From Variovorax sp. Root411 (GTDB lineage: Bacteria; Pseudomonadota; Gammaproteobacteria; Burkholderiales; Burkholderiaceae_C): a stretch of DNA of 64,000 nt. The notes under the pieces were generated by a model. It was given only the letters and a program-made list of their open reading frames with translations, ran no database searches and had not been told where the DNA came from. Of the stretch, positions 36,835-45,126 are shown piece by piece. The translations under genes and the position numbers were made by a program. How positions within the stretch are numbered: the stretch's first letter is position 1; each line of letters begins with the position of its first letter. Location: contig NZ_LMDW01000005.1 of assembly GCF_001425205.1 (NCBI RefSeq), positions 81,513-145,512 of the forward strand, written 5' to 3'.

Positions 36835-36972
36835 TTGATCTCGACGAACTCTCCCCTCGAATACCTCGCCGCATTTGCCATCGCCCTGGCAGGCGGGGTT
36901 TTGCTCGGCTTCGGCTTTGCCTGGGGCCGTGACATCCCCTCAAGCCAACCGAGCGGCGAAATGCCCCCGTGA
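36835..36972 (+). CDS. 45-aa single-pass membrane peptide
   Basis: A TTG-initiated frame sits behind AAGGAAG with correct spacing. It encodes a polar start, then about 20 hydrophobic residues (AAFAIALAGGVLLGFGFAW) and a short polar tail, i.e. one membrane helix with small-residue spacing. It precedes the glycine-zipper protein by 44 bases, and both have membrane-type sequence, so they may be co-expressed. No family is recognised. Confidence 0.45.
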   Translation: MISTNSPLEYLAAFAIALAGGVLLGFGFAWGRDIPSSQPSGEMPP

Positions 36973-37016
36973 GCGCCAGCTTCACTTCCTCCAACAACCT
37001 CCAAGGAGTCCATCGA

Positions 37017-37334
37017 ATGCCCCTCATTTGTCCGAAGTGCCGCTCCGGACGCGTCGAAGCCAGGGATGTCGGCAAGAAGACTGGCAGCGCTCTGGGCGTC
37101 ATTGCCGGTGCGGCCGGCGCTGCCACCGGCGGTGCGGCCTTGGGTGCGATTGCCGGCGGTCCCGCTGGCGCTGTCCTCGGCCACCTCGCTGGCACGCTCA
37201 TGCGCGCGCTGGTCGGCGGCGCCACGGGCTGCGCAGTCGGCGCGGCGCTCGGTGAAGTGGTAGACGAGAACATTCTTGCCAACCACCACTGCCTGAACTG
37301 CGGCCACCGATTCCGCCTGAAACGCGCCGAATGA
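37017..37334 (+). CDS. glycine-zipper protein bracketed by zinc-ribbon halves
   Basis: The 105-aa protein has CPKC at residues 5-8, then about 55 residues of Gly/Ala-rich glycine-zipper sequence (GVIAGAAGAATGGAALGAI and onward), then CLNCGH near residue 92. The two Cys pairs could form one zinc ribbon, with the zipper as a membrane-inserting loop. AAGGAG lies 8 bases before ATG 37017, which decides the start over an upstream in-frame codon. Such small proteins are common in integrative elements; function unknown. Confidence 0.72.
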   Translation: MPLICPKCRSGRVEARDVGKKTGSALGVIAGAAGAATGGAALGAIAGGPAGAVLGHLAGTLMRALVGGATGCAVGAALGEVVDENILANHHCLNCGHRFRLKRAE

Positions 37335-37445
37335 TGCCCAAGCATCGTTCCTGACGCGGCGACCTTTCGCCCAGCGTCAACTGCGATCGCCCGATCGCAG
37401 CGTCTTCTCTCCCTCCCTCTTTTCATCCTGACCTATCAGGCATAG

Positions 37446-37479
37446 GCCTGCGCCGCCGCATGGACGCGACGGCGCGGGC
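37446..37479 (+). other. leader hairpin before the DUF932 gene
   Basis: GCCTGCGCCG (37446-37455) pairs with CGGCGCGGGC (37470-37479), with one G-T wobble. The segment TTGTCTATCAAC follows at 37490-37501 and recurs nearly unchanged (TTGTCTATTCAAC) before the gene at 39704. There is no long U-run. Confidence 0.55.
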
Positions 37480-37518
37480 TTGTGCCGCCTTGTCTATCAA
37501 CCAGAAAGTAAATCTCAC

Positions 37519-38487
37519 ATGGCACACCTTCTTGAAAAAATGGCCTATGTAGGCCAAACCCCGTGGCACAAACTGGGCAACCAGCTTCCCGCCAAGCAAC
37601 CCCTCGAAGTCTGGGCAAAGGCAGCCGGGATGGATTGGACAATCCGTGAAACCCCGGTGCGCTTCATGGCCGACCAGGCCGGCGCGCTGGGCTCGATCAA
37701 GACGTTCGAGGATCAGAAAGTTTTGTACCGCAGCGACACCAAGGCGCCGCTGTCGGTGGTGAGCAATCGCTACCAAGTGGTCCAACCGAAGGAGGTCCTC
37801 GAATTTTATAAAGACCTAGTCGAAATTTCGGGCTACGAGCTGGAAACAGCCGGTGTACTGAAATCCGGCAGAAAGTTCTGGGCGCTGGCGCGCACTGGCA
37901 AGGAATCGGCGCTCAAGGGCACCGATGTGGTCAAGGGCTACATACTGCTCGCGACTTCCTGCGATGGAACGCTGGCCACCACGGCCACGCCGACCACGAT
38001 CCGCGTCGTGTGCAACAACACCTTGTCGATCGCGCTGAACGGCGCCACCAGCGCCGTCAAGGTGCCGCACAGCACCAGCTTCGATGCCGACGCCGTCAAG
38101 CGGCAACTCGGCATCGCCGTGTCGGGCTGGGACAGCTTCATTTACAAGATGAAGACTTTGTCCGAGCGAAAGGTGAAGACGCACGAATCGATGAACTTCT
38201 TCTTGAAAGTCCTCTGTCAGACCGACAGCCATGCCGACGCGGCCTTGGGCCTGACCAACGAGCGCGCCCTGAAGAAGGTCCAGGCGCTCTATGACGGCCA
38301 AGGTCGAGGCGCCGAGCTGGCCGCGGCCAAGGGAACGGCGTGGGGCCTGCTCAACGCCGTCACCGAATTCGTGGACCACGAGCGGCGTGCGCGCAACCAG
38401 GAGTACCGCCTCGACAGCGCATGGTTCGGCCAAGGCGCGGCGCTCAAGCAACGCGCCCTCGACCATGCATTGCAGTTGGCCGCCTGA
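37519..38487 (+). CDS. DUF932 family protein
   Basis: The 322-aa protein starts MAHLLEKMAYVGQTPWH and matches the DUF932 family (phage/plasmid-like TIGR03299 type) found on conjugative and integrative elements. The family has no assigned biochemistry and often travels with YqaJ-type exonucleases and single-strand annealing or repair genes, which fits here. ATG 37519 is chosen over an upstream frame start at 37480 because that codon lies in the leader hairpin. No membrane or zinc motifs are visible. Confidence 0.85.
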   Translation: MAHLLEKMAYVGQTPWHKLGNQLPAKQPLEVWAKAAGMDWTIRETPVRFMADQAGALGSIKTFEDQKVLYRSDTKAPLSVVSNRYQVVQPKEVLEFYKDLVEISGYELETAGVLKSGRKFWALARTGKESALKGTDVVKGYILLATSCDGTLATTATPTTIRVVCNNTLSIALNGATSAVKVPHSTSFDADAVKRQLGIAVSGWDSFIYKMKTLSERKVKTHESMNFFLKVLCQTDSHADAALGLTNERALKKVQALYDGQGRGAELAAAKGTAWGLLNAVTEFVDHERRARNQEYRLDSAWFGQGAALKQRALDHALQLAA

Positions 38488-38528
38488 AAGAACGCAGCGA
38501 TCGATCTCCCACCTCACCACCGCGTCAT

Positions 38529-38567
38529 ACGCCCCTGACCATTTCGATGGACCGGGGCGTTTTTGTT
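38529..38567 (+). terminator. intrinsic terminator between DUF932 and YqaJ genes
   Basis: ACGCCCC (38529-38535) pairs with GGGGCGT (38554-38560), followed by TTTTGTTTG. Only 36 bases separate it from the next ATG, so either the promoter of the next gene lies upstream of it (an attenuator) or readthrough is required. Confidence 0.72.
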
Positions 38568-38603
38568 TGTCGCGGCGCAACCCACATCTTCAAAGGAAAC
38601 ATC

Positions 38604-39605
38604 ATGACGAATGCATTGCCCTATGAGCGACCTGCCAGGGCTCGCCCTGCACTCAAGCTGGTCAAGACGCAGGCGTTGAGCCGCGATGAGTGGCTGGCTG
38701 TCCGCAAGGGCGGTATCGGGAGCTCCGACGCGGCCGCGGCTGTCGGCTTGAGCCCCTACAAGTCCCCGCTCGAGTTGTGGATGGAAAAGACCGGCCGGGA
38801 TGCTCCCTTGCCGAAAGCGGATCCCGGCGACGAGACCAGCCCGATGTACTGGGGCAGTCTGCTGGAGCCCATCGTTGCAGCGCACTACACGAAGCGTACC
38901 GGTCACAAGGTGCGACGCATCAACGCGGTGCTGCAGCATCCCCGGGAGGCCTGGATGCTGGCCAACGTCGACCGCGAAGTGATCGGCGTGCCCGATGTGC
39001 AGATCCTCGAATGCAAGACGGCCGGCATGAATGGTGCGCGACTCTGGAAGGACGGCGTTCCCGAGTACGTTCAACTCCAAGTTCATCACCAGCTCTGCGT
39101 CACGGGCAAGCAGGCCGCGGATGTCGCCGTGCTGATCTGCGGGCAGGAACTGCAGGTGCACCGAATCGAACGCGACGAAGCCCTGATCGCCCAGCTCATG
39201 AACCTCGAGCGCCGGTTCTGGGGCTACGTGGAGCGCGACGAGGCACCGCCGGCCGATGGCTCGGACTCGGCGGATGTGGCACTGCGATGCCTGTATCCGC
39301 GGGACACGGGCCAGACCGTCGACCTGTCGGGCGATTTGGAGATGGCGGCTGTGTTCTCGGACCTGCTGGCGATCCGACAGGTCCTGGCAACGAACGTCGA
39401 CCTGGAAGCCCAGCTCAAGCAGCGCATTCAGCAGCGCATGGGCGAGTCCTCCAAGGCGATCTTCGAGGGGGGCGAGGTGAGCTGGAAACGCAGCAAGGAC
39501 GGGGTCGCGCTGGACACGGCGCGACTTCTGAAAGCGCAGCCCGAGTTGCTGGAGACCTTCGCTGTGGCGAAGCCTGGCTCTCGGCGGTTCCTTGTGAACA
39601 CCTGA
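38604..39605 (+). CDS. YqaJ-family viral recombinase/exonuclease
   Basis: The 333-aa protein belongs to the lambda-exonuclease-like YqaJ family. GGIGSSDAAAAVGLSPYKSP (about 32-51) is the family opening, and GVPDVQILECKTA (about 128-140) supplies the D...ExK metal-binding residues of the PD-(D/E)XK fold. These enzymes degrade one strand from double-strand ends and feed annealing-type recombination, used by phages and mobile elements for replication or DNA repair. AAAGGAAAC precedes ATG 38604. The partner annealing protein is not evident among its immediate neighbours. Confidence 0.87.
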   Translation: MTNALPYERPARARPALKLVKTQALSRDEWLAVRKGGIGSSDAAAAVGLSPYKSPLELWMEKTGRDAPLPKADPGDETSPMYWGSLLEPIVAAHYTKRTGHKVRRINAVLQHPREAWMLANVDREVIGVPDVQILECKTAGMNGARLWKDGVPEYVQLQVHHQLCVTGKQAADVAVLICGQELQVHRIERDEALIAQLMNLERRFWGYVERDEAPPADGSDSADVALRCLYPRDTGQTVDLSGDLEMAAVFSDLLAIRQVLATNVDLEAQLKQRIQQRMGESSKAIFEGGEVSWKRSKDGVALDTARLLKAQPELLETFAVAKPGSRRFLVNT

Positions 39606-39638
39606 CGCGTCTCACCGGCATCCCACCGGATGCCCACC

Positions 39639-39678
39639 AGCCGGCCCTTCGAGTTCGAGGGAGCCGGCTTTTCTTTTG
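39639..39678 (+). terminator. intrinsic terminator before the gene at 39704
   Basis: AGCCGGC (39639-39645) pairs with GCCGGCT (39663-39669), followed by TTTCTTTTG. The TTGTCTATTCAAC motif overlaps its 3' side, and ATG 39704 follows within 26 bases. Confidence 0.72.
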
Positions 39679-39703
39679 TCTATTCAACTGCAAGGAGATC
39701 AAC

Positions 39704-40624
39704 ATGCTCAAAGGATTGGCACTGACGCCCCCCGTCATCGGCCGGATTTCGATCGGCAAGGTCGTGGAGAAGGATGGCAGGCGACTGCCCGAGAAGGACG
39801 ACGAGTTCACCGTCACCAGCCAGGTGCAAAACAGGGAAGGCTGGATCACCCATCCCATCGATGAAACCCTTCGCCCATCGGTAGGCGCCAAGCTGCGCAG
39901 CATCCCAGTGCGACTTCTGTTCGACGATGCCGACCTGAGCCTGCGCGCCAACTACACCCTATTCGATAGGGGGACTGGGCGGCCGATGTGCGTCGGAAAC
40001 GGGGAAACCTGCAAGCGCTCCACGCCTTCCGGCGTCCAGACGCTACCGTGCCCTTCACCCGAGGGCTGCGAAATCGCTAAGGGTGGCCATTGCAGGCCAT
40101 ATGGGCGGCTCAACTTGCGTATCGGCGACGACGATGAACTGGGCACCTTCGTGTTTCGCACGACCGGGTACAACAGTATCCGTACTTTGTCGGCGCGATT
40201 GAGGTACTTCAACGCGGTTTCCGGCGGCTTGCTGTCGACCTTGCCGCTGGAGCTTCGTCTTCGCGGGAAGTCGACGACGCAATCGCATCGGGCGCCGATC
40301 TACTACGTGGACCTCACCGTGCGAGCCGGGATGTCATTGAAAGAGGCGATCGCCAACGCGAGGACCGAAAGCCAAAGCCGCCAAGCTTGCGGCTTCGATC
40401 AGGGTGCGTTGGACGAGGCCGCCAGGCATGGCTTTGCTGCGGGCGCCTTCGAGGAATCGGAAGAAGAAGGTGGGCCCGTGGTCGAGGAGTTCTTTCCCGA
40501 CGATTTCGACCATGGGCAGGCCGCCGGATCGGATTGCTCCGTAACGAAGCCCGGTTTGGCGGCCAAGCTGAATCGCAAAGCTGCATCAGTTCAACGCGCG
40601 GGCGTGGTCTCCGGTGGCGAGTGA
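39704..40624 (+). CDS. 'hydrolase or metal-binding' family protein of integrative elements
   Basis: The 306-aa protein begins MLKGLALTPPVIGRISIGKV and has a Cys cluster spanning about residues 99-129 (CVGNGETCK ... CPSPEGCE ... HCRPYG), consistent with bound metal. The family is common in ICEs and prophages and is usually annotated vaguely as a hydrolase or metal-binding protein. It may be a gp3-like recombination-associated protein, but that is memory-based. CAAGGAGA precedes the ATG. It is the last of the DUF932/YqaJ set, whose order is conserved on such elements. Confidence 0.78.
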   Translation: MLKGLALTPPVIGRISIGKVVEKDGRRLPEKDDEFTVTSQVQNREGWITHPIDETLRPSVGAKLRSIPVRLLFDDADLSLRANYTLFDRGTGRPMCVGNGETCKRSTPSGVQTLPCPSPEGCEIAKGGHCRPYGRLNLRIGDDDELGTFVFRTTGYNSIRTLSARLRYFNAVSGGLLSTLPLELRLRGKSTTQSHRAPIYYVDLTVRAGMSLKEAIANARTESQSRQACGFDQGALDEAARHGFAAGAFEESEEEGGPVVEEFFPDDFDHGQAAGSDCSVTKPGLAAKLNRKAASVQRAGVVSGGE

Positions 40625-40727
40625 CATGCTCAGCATCAGATGCATCCGGCGCCTTTGCTGCCGACTTGCCTCGGGTCTGTGGGATGGCCGCGCTGGTTGG
40701 CAGCAGTCGATTGGGCAAAATCAACCG

Positions 40728-40946
40728 ATGCCCGATCTTGGCGAGTTCACCGATGACGAGTTGTTTTCACGCGCGCACGAGTGGCGCAGACGGGCGCTGT
40801 ACGGCGACAAGGACGCGCGCGGCATGGCGCATGCCTTGGAAGCCGAGATTCGCCGTCGGGTACGTAACCCGAAGACCGCTTTCTCTGCACTCGATACCCG
40901 CCCACTTGCGGCTCGGTCGGCTCAGCCTTGGTGGCGGTTCTGGTGA
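40728..40946 (+). CDS. small hypothetical protein
   Basis: This 72-aa product (MPDLGEFTDDELFSRAHEWR and onward) is charged and helical, with a basic middle (EIRRRVRN) and a Trp-rich end. Its ATG is chosen over an upstream frame start at 40614 that overlaps the preceding gene. Short proteins of this style commonly follow the DUF932/YqaJ block in integrative elements. No function is known to me. Confidence 0.55.
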   Translation: MPDLGEFTDDELFSRAHEWRRRALYGDKDARGMAHALEAEIRRRVRNPKTAFSALDTRPLAARSAQPWWRFW

Positions 40947-40987
40947 ACGAAATTCCTCGGCAGTGGATGGCACCGTGAGCAGGGTCA

Positions 40988-41219
40988 GGGCCCATGGGGG
41001 CCCGGGTCTGCTGATGTGCCTTGCTGGGGTGAATATGATTGAAGCTTGTAGCCAGAGACCTGCGGGTCTCTGGCGCTTCTTCCTTCTTTCTTTTTGATCG
41101 GCAGAGAGGAAACCTCTCTGAGAGCTTGATCAGAGCGAGGCTTGAGGCCTCGCTGGCATCGACAGAGAGAGGTGTGGACACCTCTCTCGTCTAATCAGAG
41201 GGGGCCAGGAGGGCCCCCT
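40988..41219. repeat. tandem cluster of six perfect short hairpins
   Basis: Inverted repeats with short loops occur at 40988-41003 (GGGCCC, loop ATGG), 41051-41074 (GCCAGAGACC, loop TGCG), 41102-41120 (CAGAGAGG, loop AAA), 41134-41154 (AGCGAGGC, loop TTGAG), 41165-41188 (GAGAGAGGTGT, loop GG) and 41199-41219 (AGGGGGCC, loop AGGAG). The last four are 10-13 bases apart, with linkers resembling TTGATCAG or TAATCAG. Only the second has a T-rich tract after it. The sequences differ, so this is a structural repeat, not a copied one. Confidence 0.8.
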
Positions 41220-41537
41220 TATATACAAAATAACCCCCAGCATTGGCTCTGCATTTGTTGTTGCCGAGTGCCGGCTACCCTCCGGCGCCTGACATCTCAT
41301 GGGGCTATGCGATATTTTTTTATAGCAACGGTCCATAGAATTCGCCCGAGCGCTGCACACCAAGTTGACCACCGAGCCTTCGCCCCGGTATGTCAGCAAT
41401 GTGGGCGGGAGCAGCCTTGGTCTTTCAGTTCCCGGCCGGCGCGAGTCGCCAGAAGCAGACGCTCGCGCCTGCCGCAGAATCGCCTGGCTAGCTAATTTCT
41501 CAGCAACCGATCCCGTGCGAGGGACAAGTCCAAATCC
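41220..41537. other. intergenic region upstream of the ABC-3C operon
   Basis: About 320 bases without a gene. It presumably contains the promoter of the three-gene conflict module starting at 41538. It includes an AT-rich stretch (GATATTTTTTTATAG, about 41308-41322), but no canonical promoter pair that I can defend. Confidence 0.4.
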
Positions 41538-42614
41538 ATGCCACCAAAACTAGGCACAACCCGCAAACAGCGGAAGACCCAGCACGTCGCCAAGGGCGGC
41601 GTCATCCAGCCGTCGTCGCAAATCCTTCTGCTGAATCCCGACCAATGGGAAGAGTTCATCCTGGCCGCCGCGCGCCAGCGCGATCTTCCCGGCGGCAGCC
41701 ACTATGCGGTCGTCAAGCGCCTAGGCGGGGCCGGCGACGGTGGCCGCGACATTGAGGCGCGGTATGGCCAGGCGTTGGTGCGTGACGGCTGGGACCTGTA
41801 CCAGGCCAAGCACTATGCTCAGGGGCTGACGCACAGCGACGCCTTCCCGGAGATGGCGAAGTTCTTCAAGCAGTTGGCCTTGAAGACCTACCCCCGCCCA
41901 ACTTACTACTATTTCTGCTGCCCGAGGGCGGTCGGCAACGAGCTCCACAACACGATGGCGTCGGGTGCTGCAGCCTACAAGGCAAAGTTCCTCGATGCCT
42001 GGAAGAACGAGCACACCGGCATGAAGGGCAGGGCGGCCGAGCTGACGCAAGGCGTTCAGGCTGCCATCGACGATTTCGATTTCGCCCGCTTCATTGAGTG
42101 CCCTGTGCACAACCTGCTGGCCTGGCACGCGCTCGACAGGGCTGCCCACCATGACCTTTTCGGCATCGTGCCCGAACGCGGCGACGATGATCCGATGCCT
42201 GTTCAGCCCGCCGGACACGAAGACGTGTATCTCGACGAGCTCCTTCGCGTCTACACCGAGCACAAGGCTTCGCCCGTGACATGGGTCGATGTGCCCGGCA
42301 GCGATTACGAGGGACACCTCACTGCCCAGCGGCAGACCTTCTACTGCGCTGAGGGCCTGCAGCGCTTCAGCCGTGACATCTACCCACAAGAGCAGGAGTT
42401 TGAACGGCTGCTGGATATGGTCTACGCAGGCATCCGCCCCACGGTAGTCCAACTTCGTCTCAAGACGGGGATGGACCGTGTCGACGCGACCGTCGACAAG
42501 GCTTCGACGTTGCAAGTCCAGGAGAGCCGCCTGTCGCCCCAGCTTCGTGGGGGTGACCTACCTGGCACCTGCCATCACCTCGTCAACGGGGGTAGGCTCA
42601 AGTGGGTCAAATGA
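41538..42614 (+). CDS. ABC-3C effector with N-terminal Mrr-like restriction endonuclease domain
   Basis: The 358-aa protein has a Mrr-like PD-(D/E)XK nuclease domain at about residues 30-140: Glu 39 in QWEEF, GDGGRDIEA with Asp 71, and YQAKHY with the QxK dyad at 89-91. The C-terminal half carries the ABC-three-component effector region that couples to the ATPase. ABC-3C systems (described computationally by Aravind and colleagues) are thought to release a toxic effector when the ATPase senses invasive DNA. Its stop overlaps the next ATG as ATGA. Catalytic residues look intact, so a DNA-cleaving effector is the likeliest role. Confidence 0.84.
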   Translation: MPPKLGTTRKQRKTQHVAKGGVIQPSSQILLLNPDQWEEFILAAARQRDLPGGSHYAVVKRLGGAGDGGRDIEARYGQALVRDGWDLYQAKHYAQGLTHSDAFPEMAKFFKQLALKTYPRPTYYYFCCPRAVGNELHNTMASGAAAYKAKFLDAWKNEHTGMKGRAAELTQGVQAAIDDFDFARFIECPVHNLLAWHALDRAAHHDLFGIVPERGDDDPMPVQPAGHEDVYLDELLRVYTEHKASPVTWVDVPGSDYEGHLTAQRQTFYCAEGLQRFSRDIYPQEQEFERLLDMVYAGIRPTVVQLRLKTGMDRVDATVDKASTLQVQESRLSPQLRGGDLPGTCHHLVNGGRLKWVK

Positions 42615-43105
42615 AGAAGTCCAAGCCCATCGCCGCCTTTAACTCGCCTTTCGAACTGGGCGTTCGGATGGTCTACCTACTCAACTCCTTGCAGCCGGCC
42701 GGCGCCGACCTCCAGAAGCTCGTCCTGCTCGACTACGCCATCGTGTATTCCGACGATCTCGGCGGGCCCCCCAGCCTTCACACACCGGTGCCCTACCGCG
42801 GCAGCGAGTACCTGAGCCGCCGCGACCTCATCGCCCAAGGCCTCTACCTGATGAGCACCCGCGGCCTCGTCGCCGTTGCCATGGACGAGACCGGCATTAC
42901 CTACTTCGCCGGTGATAGCGCCAGGACCTTGGTCGGCGCGCTGACATCACCCTACTTGCGTGAGCTGGAAGGCCGGTGTCGGTGGGCGGCCACGACCTTC
43001 ACCACGCTCAGCTCGCGAGACATGACCGAACGATTCGCCCAGCAAGGGCACTTGTGGGGTGCCGAATTTGAAGGTGCCAGAGCACGAGGGCACCAATGGC
43101 AATAA
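42611..43105 (+). CDS. ABC-3C middle component
   Basis: The 164-aa protein (SPFELGVRMVYLLNSLQP near the N-terminus, later YLSRRDLIAQGLYLMSTRGL) matches the middle-component type that links ABC-3C effectors and ATPases, apparently a winged-helix-like adaptor. ATG 42611 overlaps the effector stop, and its own stop overlaps the ATPase start by 10 bases, so the three products are made in a coupled way. No enzymatic motif is expected or seen. Confidence 0.8.
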   Translation: MKKSKPIAAFNSPFELGVRMVYLLNSLQPAGADLQKLVLLDYAIVYSDDLGGPPSLHTPVPYRGSEYLSRRDLIAQGLYLMSTRGLVAVAMDETGITYFAGDSARTLVGALTSPYLRELEGRCRWAATTFTTLSSRDMTERFAQQGHLWGAEFEGARARGHQWQ

Positions 43106-44970
43106 CGCTGAAGCACTTGGCGGTGTACGGTCCGGGCCTGTCGCCAGCCGTGGTGTCGTTTGACGGACATCGCACCCTCATTCGCGGCCCCAGCGACACA
43201 GGCAAGTCGCACATCTGGGACTGCATTTGGTTTCTGCTGGGCGGTACAGGGGCACTAGAGCAGTTTCCAGAGTCAGAAGGCTACGATTCGCTGGAGCTCG
43301 CCTTCCTGCATGATAGGCATGAGTACCTTGTGCGCAAGGCAATGGCCGGCGGCGCCGCGCGCGTGCTGGTGCGGCTGGACGAGATTTGGGTCGCTGACGG
43401 TGCGCCGAACTCGCTCGAAGACGTCGCGCAGGATCTCGGTGAGTTGCTCGTCGAGCTGATTGGCGCAGAAGGCAAGAAGGTGCTTCGCACACGAAGTGAG
43501 AAGGGCGCCATTACCGGTGACGACATCAGGCATTGGGCGCTGCTCTCCCAGCCCGGGATGATTTCCAGAGACGCGACCAAGGGCAAAGGTCATGGCTCGG
43601 ACAAGCGCGTCTCTTCCTACTCGCTCTTCCTCAGCGGGCTCGACGACTCCGCGGTGGAGCTCTACAAGAGCAGTTCCATCAAAGACCAAGCCAAGGGCAA
43701 GTTAGCGGCCGCCGAGTCGGAAATGGCGCGCCTGGAGGGCGTGATTCCTGTTGACACAAATCGCGCATCAACCGTCGCTGCCCTGGCATGGGTCGACGAG
43801 CGTCTTGACATGTTCGCCACGCAGCTCCAGGCGCGCTCGTCGGTTCTGAAGGAACTGCGACAGAAGATCGCCGCAGAAGGAGACGCTCTCACTACTGCAT
43901 CGGCGCAGCTCGCCAGCGCCACATCGATGCGCGAGCGTTTCGCGCTGCTGGACCTGAAGTATTCAAGTGACCTTGCCCGGCTCGGAGCTACGGACGAGGG
44001 CATCGCCTTCTTCCAGGCCTTGGCAGAGACGCCCTGCCCGCTCTGCGGCACGCCGGTCGAGCAGCACGTGGATCCCGGCAATCTGAAACCCAGGGCGCCA
44101 ACAAAGTACCGAGATGCCATTGCCGCCGAGGCCGAGAAGATTCGCGAACTTCGGCGCGGCCTGCAGCCATCCCTGGCCCATGAGAAGGCGCGCATCGTCA
44201 CTGCCACCGCCGATGTGCAACGTCTGACCGCGTCGCTCGAGGTCCTGGAAGAGCAGGAGACGTTGGTCCTGCGGGCCGCGGGGCAGGAATTCGATGGGGA
44301 CCCGCGCGAGCTTGCCGAGTCCCACACGCGGTTCTCGTCATTGATAGACGCCTTCGACGAAGTCGATCGGCTGAAGGGTGAGATCGCCCGTCTCGAGCAG
44401 GAAACGAAGCAGAAAAGGACAGCCCTCGTCCGCAACGTGGGGTCGCACGGCGATGAGGTCGGGGCGATCGCGCGCCAGATGCTCAACGACTGGGGGTTTA
44501 CGTCCATTAAATCGGTGTACGTCGACCCGGCTGCCTGCGACCTGGTCATCGACGGCCGTCGGCGTCTCAGTTATGGCGCGGGCAAGCGCGGCCTGTTCCT
44601 CTCCGCCATGACCATCGCGTTGATGCAGCACGCACTGAAGGAAGGCCACCCCCACCTAGGCGTGGTCGTGCTGGATTCGCCGCTGAAGGCCTACGCCCAA
44701 AAAGAGTCGGCAGACAACACGGATCGAGACATCCCAACGGCCACAGTGAACGCAAGCTTCTACGGCTGGCTGTCGCGCTTCAAAGGCCCTGGCCAGATCA
44801 TCGTTCTTGAAAACGAAGCGGTGGATCCGGCTACAGCCCGCGCTTTAAACGCCATCGAGTTCACCGACGACACCAGACACGGACGGCAAGGGTTCTATCC
44901 GCCCAGAACGGTGATCGCCCCGCCGCCAGCGCCGGCGAGCGACGGCACCGAGTTCGACGATTTCGCGTAG
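43096..44970 (+). CDS. ABC-3C SMC/RecN-like ATPase (DUF3732 type)
   Basis: The 624-aa ATPase has Walker A GPSDTGKS (31-38), long coiled-coil regions on either side of a CPLCGTPVEQH zinc-hook-like turn (about 314-324), a degenerate signature region (SYGAGKRGLFLSAM, about 492-505) and Walker B HLGVVVLDSPL (about 519-529). This is the DUF3732-like SMC/Rad50-type ATPase of ABC-3C systems, expected to sense DNA ends or structures and control the nuclease effector. It ends the operon; the next gene converges on it after 156 bases. Confidence 0.87.
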   Translation: MAITLKHLAVYGPGLSPAVVSFDGHRTLIRGPSDTGKSHIWDCIWFLLGGTGALEQFPESEGYDSLELAFLHDRHEYLVRKAMAGGAARVLVRLDEIWVADGAPNSLEDVAQDLGELLVELIGAEGKKVLRTRSEKGAITGDDIRHWALLSQPGMISRDATKGKGHGSDKRVSSYSLFLSGLDDSAVELYKSSSIKDQAKGKLAAAESEMARLEGVIPVDTNRASTVAALAWVDERLDMFATQLQARSSVLKELRQKIAAEGDALTTASAQLASATSMRERFALLDLKYSSDLARLGATDEGIAFFQALAETPCPLCGTPVEQHVDPGNLKPRAPTKYRDAIAAEAEKIRELRRGLQPSLAHEKARIVTATADVQRLTASLEVLEEQETLVLRAAGQEFDGDPRELAESHTRFSSLIDAFDEVDRLKGEIARLEQETKQKRTALVRNVGSHGDEVGAIARQMLNDWGFTSIKSVYVDPAACDLVIDGRRRLSYGAGKRGLFLSAMTIALMQHALKEGHPHLGVVVLDSPLKAYAQKESADNTDRDIPTATVNASFYGWLSRFKGPGQIIVLENEAVDPATARALNAIEFTDDTRHGRQGFYPPRTVIAPPPAPASDGTEFDDFA

Positions 44971-45126
44971 TGCGCCCATAGGCGACACTGCAAAGCGGCC
45001 AGTTTTACCCCGTCTCGAACTTCCGCTTTGGCCCCAAGCTGCCTGCCAGCAGACATACATCGAATGCCCGCAACACTCGTGAGCAGTCAGAGGGGCATCT
45101 GGTGCTCGCCGGTTGCCGACAACTCA

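Noticed and set aside
40988..41219. CRISPR array
   Set aside because: The hairpins differ in sequence and have no constant repeat with unique spacers, so they are not CRISPR.
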